A DNA stretch of 64,000 nt from the NCBI RefSeq assembly GCF_023156195.1, contig NZ_JAKUKA010000001.1, forward strand, positions 1,240,001 through 1,304,000, in the 5' to 3' direction. Made by a program: the position numbers and the translations under genes. Shown here piece by piece: positions 52,868 to 62,475 of the stretch. The first letter of the stretch is position 1; each line of letters starts with the position of its first letter. This DNA is from Chitinophaga sedimenti. Its GTDB lineage: Bacteria; Bacteroidota; Bacteroidia; Chitinophagales; Chitinophagaceae. The notes below the pieces were generated by a model. It was not told where the DNA came from and made no database searches. It saw only the letters and a program-made list of their open reading frames with translations.

Positions 52868-54003
52868 ATGAAGTGTTACAATTATTGCATCGGTTACATG
52901 TGGATGTTGGCGGCAGGAGTGCTGTTAACGTCCTGCGGAGGGAAAAAGCAGGCCGGCGCGCCCGGTACGGGAGGAGTGAAATTATATAAGGTAGAAACGG
53001 TGACGGCTGGTAAGGCAGTACTATACACCGATTTTCCTGCAACTATCCAGGGGCAACAGGTTGTGGAGATCCGGCCCAAAATCGACGGGTTTGTGGAGAA
53101 GATTTTTGTAGATGAAGGGGCCACGGTTAAAAAGGGACAGTTATTATTCCGCATCAGCAACCCGATGTACGAGCAGGAGCTGCGTACGGCGGAAGCGGGC
53201 ATCAAAACCGCCCAGGCGGAAGTGAGCACCGCGGAAATGCAGGTAAACAAGGTACGCCCGCTGGTGGAAAAAGACATCATCAGCAAATACGAACTGGAAA
53301 GCGCCGAATACGCGCTGGAAGCGAAAAAGGCCGCCCTGGCCCAGGCTAACGCCACCGTGGCCAACGCCCGCACCAACGTAGGCTACACGTCCATTACCAG
53401 CCCGGTTAACGGGGTAATCGGCACCCTGCCCAATAAGGTAGGCGCGCTGGTAAGCGCAAGTTCGTCGCAGCCGCTGACCACCGTGTCGGAGTCCGGCGAC
53501 GTATATGCTTATTTTTCTGTGAACGAGAAACAACTGCTTTACGTTTCCCGCATGTATAAAGGGAATACCATCCAGGAGAAGCTGAAAAGCGCTCCCCATG
53601 TGCTGTTTCTCCTGCCCAACGGCGAAACTTACGACCACGAGGGTAAAATTGAAACGGCCAGCGGCCTGGTGACCACCGAAACGGGGTCTGTACAGTTCCG
53701 CGCCCGCTATCCCAACCCCATCGGCATTTTGCGCAGCGGAAGCAGCGGCACGGTACGTATTCCAAGGGAAATAGATACGGCGCTCGTGATCCCGCAGGTG
53801 GCTACTTATGATCTGCAGGGCAAACGTTTCGCATGGCAGGTAAAACCGGATACCACGGTTACCAGCGTAGCCATTACGGTAAGGCCTACACCGGATGGCA
53901 AATCGTTCGTAGTGGAAGATGGCCTGAAGCAGGGCGACCAGATCGTGGTGGAAGGCATCACCGACCTTAAGGAAGGTGCGAAAAGATCCGTGTGAAAAAG
54001 TAA
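52868..54003 (+). CDS. RND efflux periplasmic adaptor (membrane fusion protein; C-terminal frameshift)
   Basis: Links the inner-membrane RND pump to the outer-membrane channel. An N-terminal lipoprotein signal has lipobox LTSC (Cys23). The lipoyl half-motifs VEIRPKIDGFVEKIFVDEGA and TSITSPVNGVIGTLPNKVGA flank an alpha-helical hairpin (about 100-160). The beta-barrel and membrane-proximal domains follow (VLFLLPNGETYDHEGKI, IPREIDTALVIPQVATYD). The frame as read ends in AKRSV. Restoring one A to the run at 53981-53984 gives AKKIRVKK and a stop at 54001-54003, the expected family ending, 378 residues. First gene of an adaptor-pump-channel operon; the pump starts 33 bp later. Confidence 0.94.
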
Positions 54004-54036
54004 CGCCGGCTGGCATTGATCAATTAAACAGACATT

Positions 54037-57000
54037 ATGCTTAGAAGATTTATAGAACGGCCGGTGCTGTCTACGGTTATATCCGTTATCATCGTGATAT
54101 TGGGTATCCCGGGACTGGTAACGCTGCCGATTGCACAATACCCGGACATTGCACCGCCCACCGTGCAGGTTTCCGCCAGTTATCCCGGTGCAAACGCCGA
54201 TGTGGTGCTCAATTCCATTATTATTCCGCTGGAAGAACAGATCAATGGGGTGGAAGACATGACGTACATGACATCGACCTCCACCAACGAAGGTACCGCT
54301 ACCATCACCGTGGTATTTAAGGTAGGCACCAACCCCGACCTGGCCGCGGTAAACGTGCAGAACCGCGTATCCCGCGCTACCAGCCTGTTACCGGCAGAGG
54401 TAACACAGGCCGGTGTAACGGTGATTAAAAGGCAGAGCAGTAACCTGCTCATCTTCGCCCTCAACAGTGAGAACAAGGCTTACGATCAGACCTTTCTGCA
54501 GAACTATGCGAAAATTAACCTGGTACCACAGATCCAGCGTGTAAACGGGGTAGGTGAGGTAACGGTATTCGGTTCCCGCGACTACTCCATGCGCGTTTGG
54601 TTAAAACCGCAGGCTATGGCTGCTTACGGATTGATGCCTTCCGACATCACCGCCGCACTGGCCGAGCAGAACATTGAAGCTGCGCCGGGTAAGGTGGGGG
54701 AGAACAGCAACCAGGCTTTCCAATATGTAATTAAATACACGGGCCGTTTAAAAGATGTGACCCAGTTCGAAAATATTATCATCAAATCCATCGGCAATGG
54801 GCAGCAGTTATTGCTGAAAGACGTGGCCAGGCTGGAACTGGGGGCACAGAGCTACTCGGCGTACAACCTGGTAAATGATCATCCGGCTGTGGGTGTGGCG
54901 GTGGTACAGGCCGCCGGTTCCAATGCCCGCGATGTAATCAACGGTAGTAAAGCGGTACTCGAAGAAGCAGCCAAATCCTTTCCTCCCGGTGTGAAATACA
55001 CCGTGCTGGTGGATGTAAACCGCTTCCCGGATGCCTCTATCGATAAGGTGTTGCACACCCTGGTGGAAGCATTCATCCTCGTATTTATCGTGGTGTTCCT
55101 GTTCCTGCAGGACTGGCGTTCTACTTTGATCCCGGCGATTTCGGTGCCGGTGGCGATCGTGGGTACGTTCTTCTTCCTGAATTTATTTGGCTTCTCCATT
55201 AACCTGCTCACCTTGTTCGCACTGGTACTGGCGATCGGTATCGTGGTGGATGATGCCATCGTAGTGGTGGAGGCGGTCCATGCCAAGTTGGACCATGGCG
55301 CCAAGTCGGCGCGAAAGGCTACTATGTCCGCGATGAACGAGATCAGCGGCGCGATCATTTCCATTACACTGGTAATGTCCGCGGTGTTTGTGCCGGTAAC
55401 GTTCATTACGGGTTCGGCGGGCGTGTTCTACAAACAGTTCGGTCTTACCCTGGCGATCTCGATCATCCTTTCCGCGATCAACGCGTTGACGCTCAGCCCC
55501 GCGCTTTGTGCGCTGCTGCTGAAGCCGCACGACGAGCATGAGCATAAGAAAAGACTTACCTGCAACGTTTCTACAATGCTTTTAATACTTCTTTTGATGC
55601 AGTAACCGGTAAATATAAGAAAGCGGTACACTTCCTATCGATCCGTAAATGGATGGCGATTTTGATCATCGCGCTGTTTGGCGGCGGGTTGTACGTCATG
55701 ATGAAAACCACGCCTTCGTCCTTCGTGCCGAACGAAGACCTTGGAACGATCTTCGCTTCGGTGAGTCTGCCGCCGGGTTCTACGCTCGAGCGTTCCGATT
55801 CGGTATCCGGGAAGGTAGCGGCGATTGCGCGGCAGGTAGATGGCGTGAACAACACCCTGCAGGTGGTTGGTACCAACTTCATCGCAGGTGCGGGTAGTGC
55901 TTACTCCATGGTAATTATTGAACTGAAGGAGTGGGGCGACAGGCCCGGCCGCGATGCGACCAAGATCATTGGTGAGTTGTTCGGCAGAACAGCGGGCATC
56001 CGCGAGGCCAGCAGCATTATCTTCTTTAGTCCGCCTACGGTGCAGGGTTTCAGCGCCAGCGGCGGTTTTGAATTCCAGCTACAGGATAAAGGCGGGCATA
56101 CGATCCAGGATTTTTATAAAGTGAGCAACGACTTCCAGAACGCGTTGCGTGCCCGCCCGGAAATCCAGTATATCAACTCCACCTTCAACCCGAACTTCCC
56201 GCAGCTACAGCTCACGGTGAACACCGCCAAAGCGAAAGACGCCGGCGTATCGCCGAATTCGATCCTGACAACGATGCAGGGGTACTTCGGGGGATCTACG
56301 CCTCTAACTTCAACCAGTTCGGTAAACAATACCGTGTAATGATCCAGGCGGATTACCAGTACCGTACAAGCGAGGCAAGCCTCAACAATGTGTACGTGCG
56401 TAACAGCGCGGGACAAATGGCGCCAATCAGCGAGTTCGTTACGTTGGAAAGGGTTTATGGCCCGGAGGCGATCAACCGTTTTAACCTGTTTACGTCTATC
56501 GCAGTAAACGGTGCGCCGAACCCGGGCTTTAGCTCCGGCGACGCGATCAGGGCGGTGCAGGAAATTGCGGCACAGACCCTGCCGGCTGGTTATGGATATG
56601 AGTTTTCGGGTATTACCCGCGAGGAGTTGTCGGCCGGCAGCCAGTCGGTTTATATCTTTATTCTCTGTTTGATATTCGTGTACTTCCTGCTCTGTGCGCA
56701 GTACGAGAGCTATATCCTGCCATTTGCGGTGCTCCTGTCGCTGCCTGTTGGTCTGGCCGGTACGTTCCTTTTTAATAAAATTTTCGGGGTAGATAACAAT
56801 ATCTATACGCAGATCTCCCTGATCATGTTGATTGGTCTGCTGGCGAAAAACGCGATCCTCATCGTGGAGTTTGCCGTACAGCGCAGGCGTAACGGCGAAT
56901 CGATCCCGGAGGCGGCAGTAGATGGTGCGGTAGCGCGTTTACGGCCCATTCTCATGACCTCCTTCGCTTTCATCCTTGGTCTCGTACCGTTGATGCTGGC

Positions 57001-57211
57001 TAGCGGCGCCGGCGCCAAAGGCAACCGCGCCATCGGTACGAGCGCAGTAGGCGGTATGTTGATCGGTACCATCTTTGGGGTATTGGTGATCCCGGCGCTG
57101 TTCGTGATCTTCCAGCACCTGCAGGAAAAAGTAGGGCGTAAAAAGAAGTTTGAAGACGAGGACGAGGAAGAAGATGAAACCGGATTGCCAACCATACCAG
57201 CCGCCCATTAA
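54037..57211 (+). CDS. RND family multidrug efflux pump, HAE1/AcrB type (frameshifted)
   Basis: Proton-driven inner-membrane exporter, 1,058 residues after repair. Start MLRRFIERPVLSTVISVIIV is typical. The proton-relay motif is in GIVVDDAIVVVEAVHAKL (TM4 Asp pair), and HAE1 signatures include YPDIAPPTVQVSASYPGA, TSTNEGTATITVVFKVGT and the late LIGLLAKNAILIVEFAVQ. Two single-base losses break it: in A4 at 55549-55552 (HKKKTYLQRFYNAF) and in G5 at 56289-56293 (GYFGGIYASNFNQFGKQY). The C-terminus is acidic (DEDEEEDE). It lies between the adaptor and the outer-membrane channel, the standard tripartite order. Substrates are unknown; no local regulator was found. Confidence 0.95.
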
Positions 57212-57221
57212 ATTGAATAGC

Positions 57222-58634
57222 ATGAAGAACAGATATATCGCATACATCATAGGTGTACCGGTGCTGCTGGCGGGATGCAAAATCACGCAGCAGTACGAGA
57301 AGCCGGACATTCAAACACCCGCCACCTACCGTGGCGCACAAACCGCTACGGATACGTCTACCCTGGCAGATATCCGCTGGCAGGAGTTGTTCAGTGATCC
57401 GCAGTTGCGCACACTGATACAACAGGGCTTAGACAGTAACCTGAACCTGAAAATAGCCGTAGCCCGCATGAAAGCTGCCGCGGCCAACCTTCGCCAGAGC
57501 AAAGATGCCTTCTGGCCTACGCTGAGCGTATCGCCGAGCTTTACGCACGCCAAACCTTCACCGGCACAGCTGCGTGCATTCGGTAACTCCAGCGCCACCT
57601 CTATTCCGTCGTACGACCAGTACTCGCTGGTGGGTACCGCCAGTTGGGAAATAGATGTGTGGGGTAAACTGCGCAGCACCAAACGTTCGCGCGTGGCGTT
57701 GTTCCTCGCGAGCGATGCTTACCGCCGTACGGTACAGACGCAGCTGATCGCCAACATTGCGAACAATTATTATACGCTGCTCGCCCTAGACCAGCAGTTA
57801 AAGATCACCCAGCAAACCGTAGAAATCCGCAAGAACGATGTGTCTACCATCAAAGCGCTGAAGGAAGCCGCGGTGCTTACAGGCGCCGATGTGGTAAACA
57901 GCGAGGCGAACCGTTACGCAGCGGAAGTCAGCATTCCCGATATTAAACGCAGTATCCGTGAAACGGAAAACGCGCTCAGCGTGTTGCTGGGGGTGTCGCC
58001 AGACAGTATTCCACGCAGCATACTGGATCAGCAGCAGGCGGTAGATTTTTTACGCACAGGCGTGCCGGTGCATTTGCTGAGCAACCGGCCGGACGTGCAA
58101 CAGGCAGAGTATTCATTGATCAGCAATTTTGAGCTGACCAATGCTGCCCGCACGTACTTCTATCCGCAGCTGAACCTGTCGGCTACCGGCGGATTTGCAA
58201 CGGTAAATACGCTGAAAGGTTTCTTTGACCAGACCTTCTACTGGAACCTGGTGGCCGGTCTTACACAGCCGATCTTTAACCAGGGCCTGAACCGCCAGCG
58301 TTTGCGCGTAGCGGAAGCCAACCAGGAAGAGGCGCTGTACAACTTTAAATCCGTGATGCTTACTGCTTCGCAGGAAGTAGCAGATGCTTTGTTCAGCTAC
58401 CAGACGGCGGTAGACAAAGCATCCATCCGGCAGAACCAATTAGCGTCCCTGCAAAAAGCAGTAGAGTTTAATAAGGAATTGCTGCGCTATTCTTCCAGCA
58501 CCAACTACACGGACGTGCTCACGGCCGAGCAGAACTTGCTGACGGCGCAGTTGAACGGGATCAACGATAAATTGCAGCAGTTACAGGCGATGGTAACACT
58601 TTACCGTGCACTGGGCGGCGGCTGGAAACAGTAA
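57222..58634 (+). CDS. TolC-like outer-membrane efflux channel (NodT family)
   Basis: An intact 470-residue outer-membrane lipoprotein that completes the efflux system. The ATG at 57222, 10 bp after the pump stop, gives MKNRYIAYIIGVPVLLAGCK with lipidated Cys19. The two OEP repeats are visible: LRTLIQQGLDSNLNLKIAVA near residue 70 and the second repeat beginning near LLSNRPDVQQAEYSLISNFE. The family motif NRPDV is present. The repeat ends with ALGGGWKQ, the usual NodT-type ending. No break is seen. Two hairpins follow the stop. Confidence 0.95.
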   Translation: MKNRYIAYIIGVPVLLAGCKITQQYEKPDIQTPATYRGAQTATDTSTLADIRWQELFSDPQLRTLIQQGLDSNLNLKIAVARMKAAAANLRQSKDAFWPTLSVSPSFTHAKPSPAQLRAFGNSSATSIPSYDQYSLVGTASWEIDVWGKLRSTKRSRVALFLASDAYRRTVQTQLIANIANNYYTLLALDQQLKITQQTVEIRKNDVSTIKALKEAAVLTGADVVNSEANRYAAEVSIPDIKRSIRETENALSVLLGVSPDSIPRSILDQQQAVDFLRTGVPVHLLSNRPDVQQAEYSLISNFELTNAARTYFYPQLNLSATGGFATVNTLKGFFDQTFYWNLVAGLTQPIFNQGLNRQRLRVAEANQEEALYNFKSVMLTASQEVADALFSYQTAVDKASIRQNQLASLQKAVEFNKELLRYSSSTNYTDVLTAEQNLLTAQLNGINDKLQQLQAMVTLYRALGGGWKQ

Positions 58635-58654
58635 TCGCATCAACATAAAGAGAA

Positions 58655-58696
58655 AATCAGAAAGGGCTGTCATGTAAATGGCGGTCCTTTCTGATT
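58655..58696 (+). terminator. Hairpin after efflux operon
   Basis: An 11-bp stem AATCAGAAAGG (58655-58665) and its complement (58686-58696), extended inward by GU and GC pairs, 20 bp after the channel stop. The T-tract is weak. Confidence 0.6.
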
Positions 58697-58704
58697 GTAC
58701 ATGG

Positions 58705-58729
58705 AAAAAGGCCGCCTAACGCGGCGGCC
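58705..58729 (-). terminator. Terminator after third susCD locus
   Basis: On the minus strand, stem GGCCGCC/GGCGGCC (58723-58729 and 58710-58716) is followed by T5 (58705-58709). It sits 35 bp downstream of the PKD-like gene stop. Confidence 0.8.
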
Positions 58730-58763
58730 CTGGGTAACAGCAACATGGATCACAATAAACAGG

Positions 58764-60227
58764 TTACTCTTTGTAAGTGATGGTTTTTATTTTTCCAAGC
58801 CCGGAGTAACTGTTCTTCAACACCAGCTCGCCATTGGCGCCCGGTACGGTATAGGTGCTGATCGTGCCGGATGTTTCATCGGGCAACCCTGGGTCATTGA
58901 CACATACTACCAGGTCCTCGCGGAGCGCCGTATTAGTGCCAGCGACATAGTTATGGAAACGGATATGGTTGATTTTCTTTGTGCCGAAATCCAGCATCAG
59001 TTTGCTGGTATTCGAAAAGATGTCGTATTCGTGTAGTTTGCCACCGGCGGCGTAAAACAGGTAGCCATAACGGGGGCTCACAGCAAATGTAGTAGCGTGT
59101 TCAATGTCCGCCCCGGCGATCGGCGTAAACTGGTTTTGCGTGATGGTCCTGGTGGCGACAAACCTGGCCAGGTAATAATTGGCTGCACCTGGGTCTTTCA
59201 GCACCGCATAAATGGACCCGGTGTTGTAGCGCGACGATTCCATGTACACCAGGTCTTTCCCCGTAGTGAAATTAAACAGCGTACCCGTCGGCATCTCGGC
59301 AGCATTGGCGCCGCCCAGGGTGAAGCGTACGAACTTACGTTTGGTTTCATCGTACAGGATCATCGGGTACGCGGTAGCGCCATCCGGCACCAGTGCGAAC
59401 CATGGCGCCATTTTAAAAGGAAACGCTTCGCCGCTCATCACGTTCGCTGCAAGACCAAAATAGATGCCCGACTGCGCATGGCAGTAGTACAGGTTGCCAT
59501 CGTTGGCCTGCATAAACGTATACCCGCTGGTGCGCATGTACATTTGCTGCGCAGTAAATCCTACCGGTTCATCCGTCAGCATTTCATTCCGGATATCGAA
59601 TCCTTTCCGCCACACGTACGATGAGGGGTCGAAACGTTCGGTGGTGGTGGAGGTGGCCACGAATAAGGAAGCGGCGCCCAGGTAAGTATTGGCATACACA
59701 TCGTTCGGTTTGCCGGTGAGCGTATAGCCTGCACTGGCGGCGGCTAACAGGTCATTCACCACACGCGGCGTATCTTTCACCCATACCATATCCAGCCGCG
59801 CCACGCCGTTTACATCGCACAGCGCGAGCCAGCCCGACACGAACGAGCGGATGATCGCCACTTTAAAGTGTTTGCGCGAAATAAGGCCCGTGCTTTTCTC
59901 GGTCACCGTATAATAAACATCCCAGGTGCCGGAACTCAGCGGGAAGCGTTTGTTATAGTTTAGGGTCGTGTCGAGCAGGCGGCGGGTATTGCCGCTCAGT
60001 GCCGCCCATTCGTACTTGTATTTCGCGGTGTCGCCCGATTGGTCGAGTGAAAATTCAAGTGTAGGGAAGATGCGCAGACTGTCGCCCTGCTGTATGCTGT
60101 AGTTATCAGCAATACCGGTAATGGTAATTTTGTTGAGCTCGTGATAGTCGTAGTTGCCCTCGTCTTTGTAACAGGCGCTTAGCCCGGCCAGGGAAACGAG
60201 TATCAATATAAAAAAGTAGGTACGCAT
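58764..60227 (-). CDS. PKD-like family lipoprotein
   Basis: An intact 487-residue surface or periplasmic lipoprotein, start MRTYFFILILVSLAGLSACY with Cys19 in the lipobox LSAC. The N-terminal part (about 20-135) has an Ig/PKD-like sandwich typical of the PKD-like family found after SusD (ITGIADNYSIQQGDSLRIFP, YKYEWAALSGNTRRLLDT). The rest forms repeated beta-strand blocks of a likely propeller. It is the last gene of the susC-susD-DUF4843-PKD-like unit. Such proteins are thought to be accessory binding lipoproteins; the ligand is unknown. The start is preceded by the DUF4843 stop 18 bp upstream. Confidence 0.85.
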   Translation of the reverse strand: MRTYFFILILVSLAGLSACYKDEGNYDYHELNKITITGIADNYSIQQGDSLRIFPTLEFSLDQSGDTAKYKYEWAALSGNTRRLLDTTLNYNKRFPLSSGTWDVYYTVTEKSTGLISRKHFKVAIIRSFVSGWLALCDVNGVARLDMVWVKDTPRVVNDLLAAASAGYTLTGKPNDVYANTYLGAASLFVATSTTTERFDPSSYVWRKGFDIRNEMLTDEPVGFTAQQMYMRTSGYTFMQANDGNLYYCHAQSGIYFGLAANVMSGEAFPFKMAPWFALVPDGATAYPMILYDETKRKFVRFTLGGANAAEMPTGTLFNFTTGKDLVYMESSRYNTGSIYAVLKDPGAANYYLARFVATRTITQNQFTPIAGADIEHATTFAVSPRYGYLFYAAGGKLHEYDIFSNTSKLMLDFGTKKINHIRFHNYVAGTNTALREDLVVCVNDPGLPDETSGTISTYTVPGANGELVLKNSYSGLGKIKTITYKE

Positions 60228-60245
60228 AGTGTTATTTGTTAGTGG

Positions 60246-61004
60246 TTATTGCACGGAACTGCCCATTGCCATGGGGGTGCCATTAGCCTCATATACGGTA
60301 TTGCCTTCGAGTTTTTGCTGGTTCAGGTAGCGCTGCATTTTTCGGCCGTAGTAGTTGGCATCACCTACAGATACAGTGCCGTCGAAGCGATTGGCGGCGA
60401 TACCGAGTATGTCCACCATCAGGTACAGCTTTTCGCGGCTGAATACGCCAAAGTGGCTGGGAATCCAGTACCTGGGCTGGCGCAGGATGTCGGAGAGATA
60501 CAGGCGGTGCCGGATATAACTCATTTTTTGTCCGGTCAGCGTGTTGTACACAAAGTCCTTCATGTCTACATTAAAATGCTCGTTCTGCTCCAGTTGCAGG
60601 ATCAGCAGTTTGGTCGTATCGCGCATTTCGGCCGTACGTTTTACGCGGATAAACACGGAATCGGTCGTATAACCGCCACGTATTGCCGGTGCACCGGATA
60701 CTAACTCGTAATCCACGCCGGCAATGGCGGTAGACGAATCCGGTATCGTCAGCTTATAGGTACGGTCTTGCGAAGAAGGCATACCCATGGTCATGATTGG
60801 TATTTTTAACACCGTGTCCTGCAACGCGGCGGTGTACAGGGCAAAGCTGAAGAACGAGCTATCGGTGCGCACATCCGACGAAGATATTTGTACGGCGTTG
60901 CGGAAATAAATGTTATTGGTGCCGTTGTAAGTCGGCAGGTCCTTTTCGCAGGCCATCAATAAGATGGCTGGCATTAAGGCGAACAGTTTGAAAAGTGTTT
61001 TCAT
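60246..61004 (-). CDS. DUF4843 domain-containing lipoprotein
   Basis: An intact 252-residue lipoprotein. MKTLFKLFALMPAILLMACE carries the lipobox LMAC with Cys19, then YNGTNNIYFRNAVQ, the characteristic opening of DUF4843 proteins. The central region (TVLKIPIMTMGMPSSQDRTY; VDYELVSGAPAIRGGYTTDS) is beta-rich, as in Calx-beta-like folds. It lies 19 bp after the SusD stop and 18 bp before the PKD-like gene. Its role is probably as an accessory surface binding protein in the third SusCD locus; experimental function is not known to me. Confidence 0.85.
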   Translation of the reverse strand: MKTLFKLFALMPAILLMACEKDLPTYNGTNNIYFRNAVQISSSDVRTDSSFFSFALYTAALQDTVLKIPIMTMGMPSSQDRTYKLTIPDSSTAIAGVDYELVSGAPAIRGGYTTDSVFIRVKRTAEMRDTTKLLILQLEQNEHFNVDMKDFVYNTLTGQKMSYIRHRLYLSDILRQPRYWIPSHFGVFSREKLYLMVDILGIAANRFDGTVSVGDANYYGRKMQRYLNQQKLEGNTVYEANGTPMAMGSSVQ

Positions 61005-61023
61005 CGTACCGTTGGTTTTATGG

Positions 61024-62456
61024 TTAGCGATACTGTGTTTCAGATAATGGAAGCGGCACCACGTATTTTGCCTTATTCATGGCAATGGTGGCCCCGGTGC
61101 TGATCGCGCTCGGAATGGTTGTTTCCGCGCGGCGTTTGTAATAGTAAAAGAGCTGGCCTTCGCCATAAAACTCTTTCATATATTCTTTGCGGATCTCGTT
61201 CTGGATGTTCACGGTGGCGGCCAGCGCCGGTAAACCGCGGTGTGCGCGTACCTGGTTCAGGTAGGCAAGCGCCTTTGCCGCGTCGGGCTGGCACTCGGCT
61301 GCGATGTAATACAGTTCGGTATTGCGAAGCACAGGCATATACTGGTACCATGCCGAATCAACGCCTGGCGCCTGGTATTTAAGAAAGGTCTTATAACTTT
61401 TAGCCCCGAAAGCACCCAGGAGTCGTGGTAGCGCACGTCGTTGCCATATCCCTCGAACGTAGCGTCCAGCACATTTTGCTCGGGACGATAAATACTGGCG
61501 TCCGTTACATCGGCCGCAAACCAGGCTTTGTGATTCTCTGCCAGTTTTGCATGATAGAGTCCCATCAGTACTTCGGTATAATACACGCGGTCGGGGTCTA
61601 CTGAAATCATGGTCCGCGAACCTTCTACCCAGGGAAACCAGCGAGTGGTACCCTGCAACGCGGTTTCTGCTATCAGCAGTGCGTTAGTGGTATTGCCCCG
61701 GTAAAGTTCTGCACGGGCGAGCAGCAATTGGACTGCATAATAGTTCATCCGGTAGTTGCGGAGCCGCGCAAAATCGCGGCCATCATACAACAGCGTATGC
61801 ATCGGCCCTTGTGTGATCACCGGGTCGGCAGCCAGTAAGGCCGACGCCATCCGCAGATCGCGCAGGATGCTGTCCATGGCCTGATTAGCGGGGAGCAGCG
61901 GCGAAAGAGCAGTGGCTACTTTATTGTAGTAAGGAACAGCCGGCAAGGTAGAATCGGTGCGGTATACCGGGCCAAAAAGCCGGAGCATGTCCAGCTGTAT
62001 CATGGATCTGAGACCGATCGCCTCGCCTTTATACAGGGCCAGGGTAGGAGCATCCAGTACGGATACGGAATACGTTTCCAGGCTGCCGATGAATTCGTTG
62101 ATGTCCGACACCGCGTTGTATGAATTGCGCCAGATGGCTTCAAAAGCATTCTGTGCATCGGTTTTATCGTACGCATATTGTTGCACCTGCGGTCTTTCAC
62201 CTGTGGCGCCTGCATTGATGAAGTAGCGCTGCGCCAGCAGTTCCAAGGTGGTCATGCTCATACGCCCGCCGTACATGTTATTGTCCGACAGGGTTGCATA
62301 CAGCCCGTTCAGCGCCTGCGCTATCCGCGTGGGATTGGTATATACCTGCTCCTGCGTGAACTGGTCTTCCGGTTGCAGGTCCAGCCATTTTTTACAGGAA
62401 CTCAGCCCCGCCATCAACAAGGAAAAGAAAGTAATTTTTATGATGAATTGTTTCAT
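61024..62456 (-). CDS. SusD-family lipoprotein, third locus (frameshifted)
   Basis: Substrate-binding surface lipoprotein. MKQFIIKITFFSLLMAGLSS leads to Cys21 in lipobox LSSC, followed by KKWLDLQPEDQFTQEQVYTN, a SusD N-terminus. TPR-like helices include GEAIGLRSMIQLDMLRLFGP. One base is missing in the C4 run at 61404-61407, splitting off the C-terminal 110 residues (NTELYYIAAECQPDAAKALA, IRKEYMKEFYGEGQLFYYYK). The repaired length is 477 residues. It follows SusC by 19 bp and precedes DUF4843 by 19 bp. The substrate is unknown. Confidence 0.93.
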
Positions 62457-62475
62457 GATCTTACGTTAAACTTGT

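Noticed and set aside
52611..52871. 86-codon ORF before the RND adaptor
   Set aside because: Unlikely composition, overlap with the next start codon, and a strong terminator just before it; better read as intergenic.
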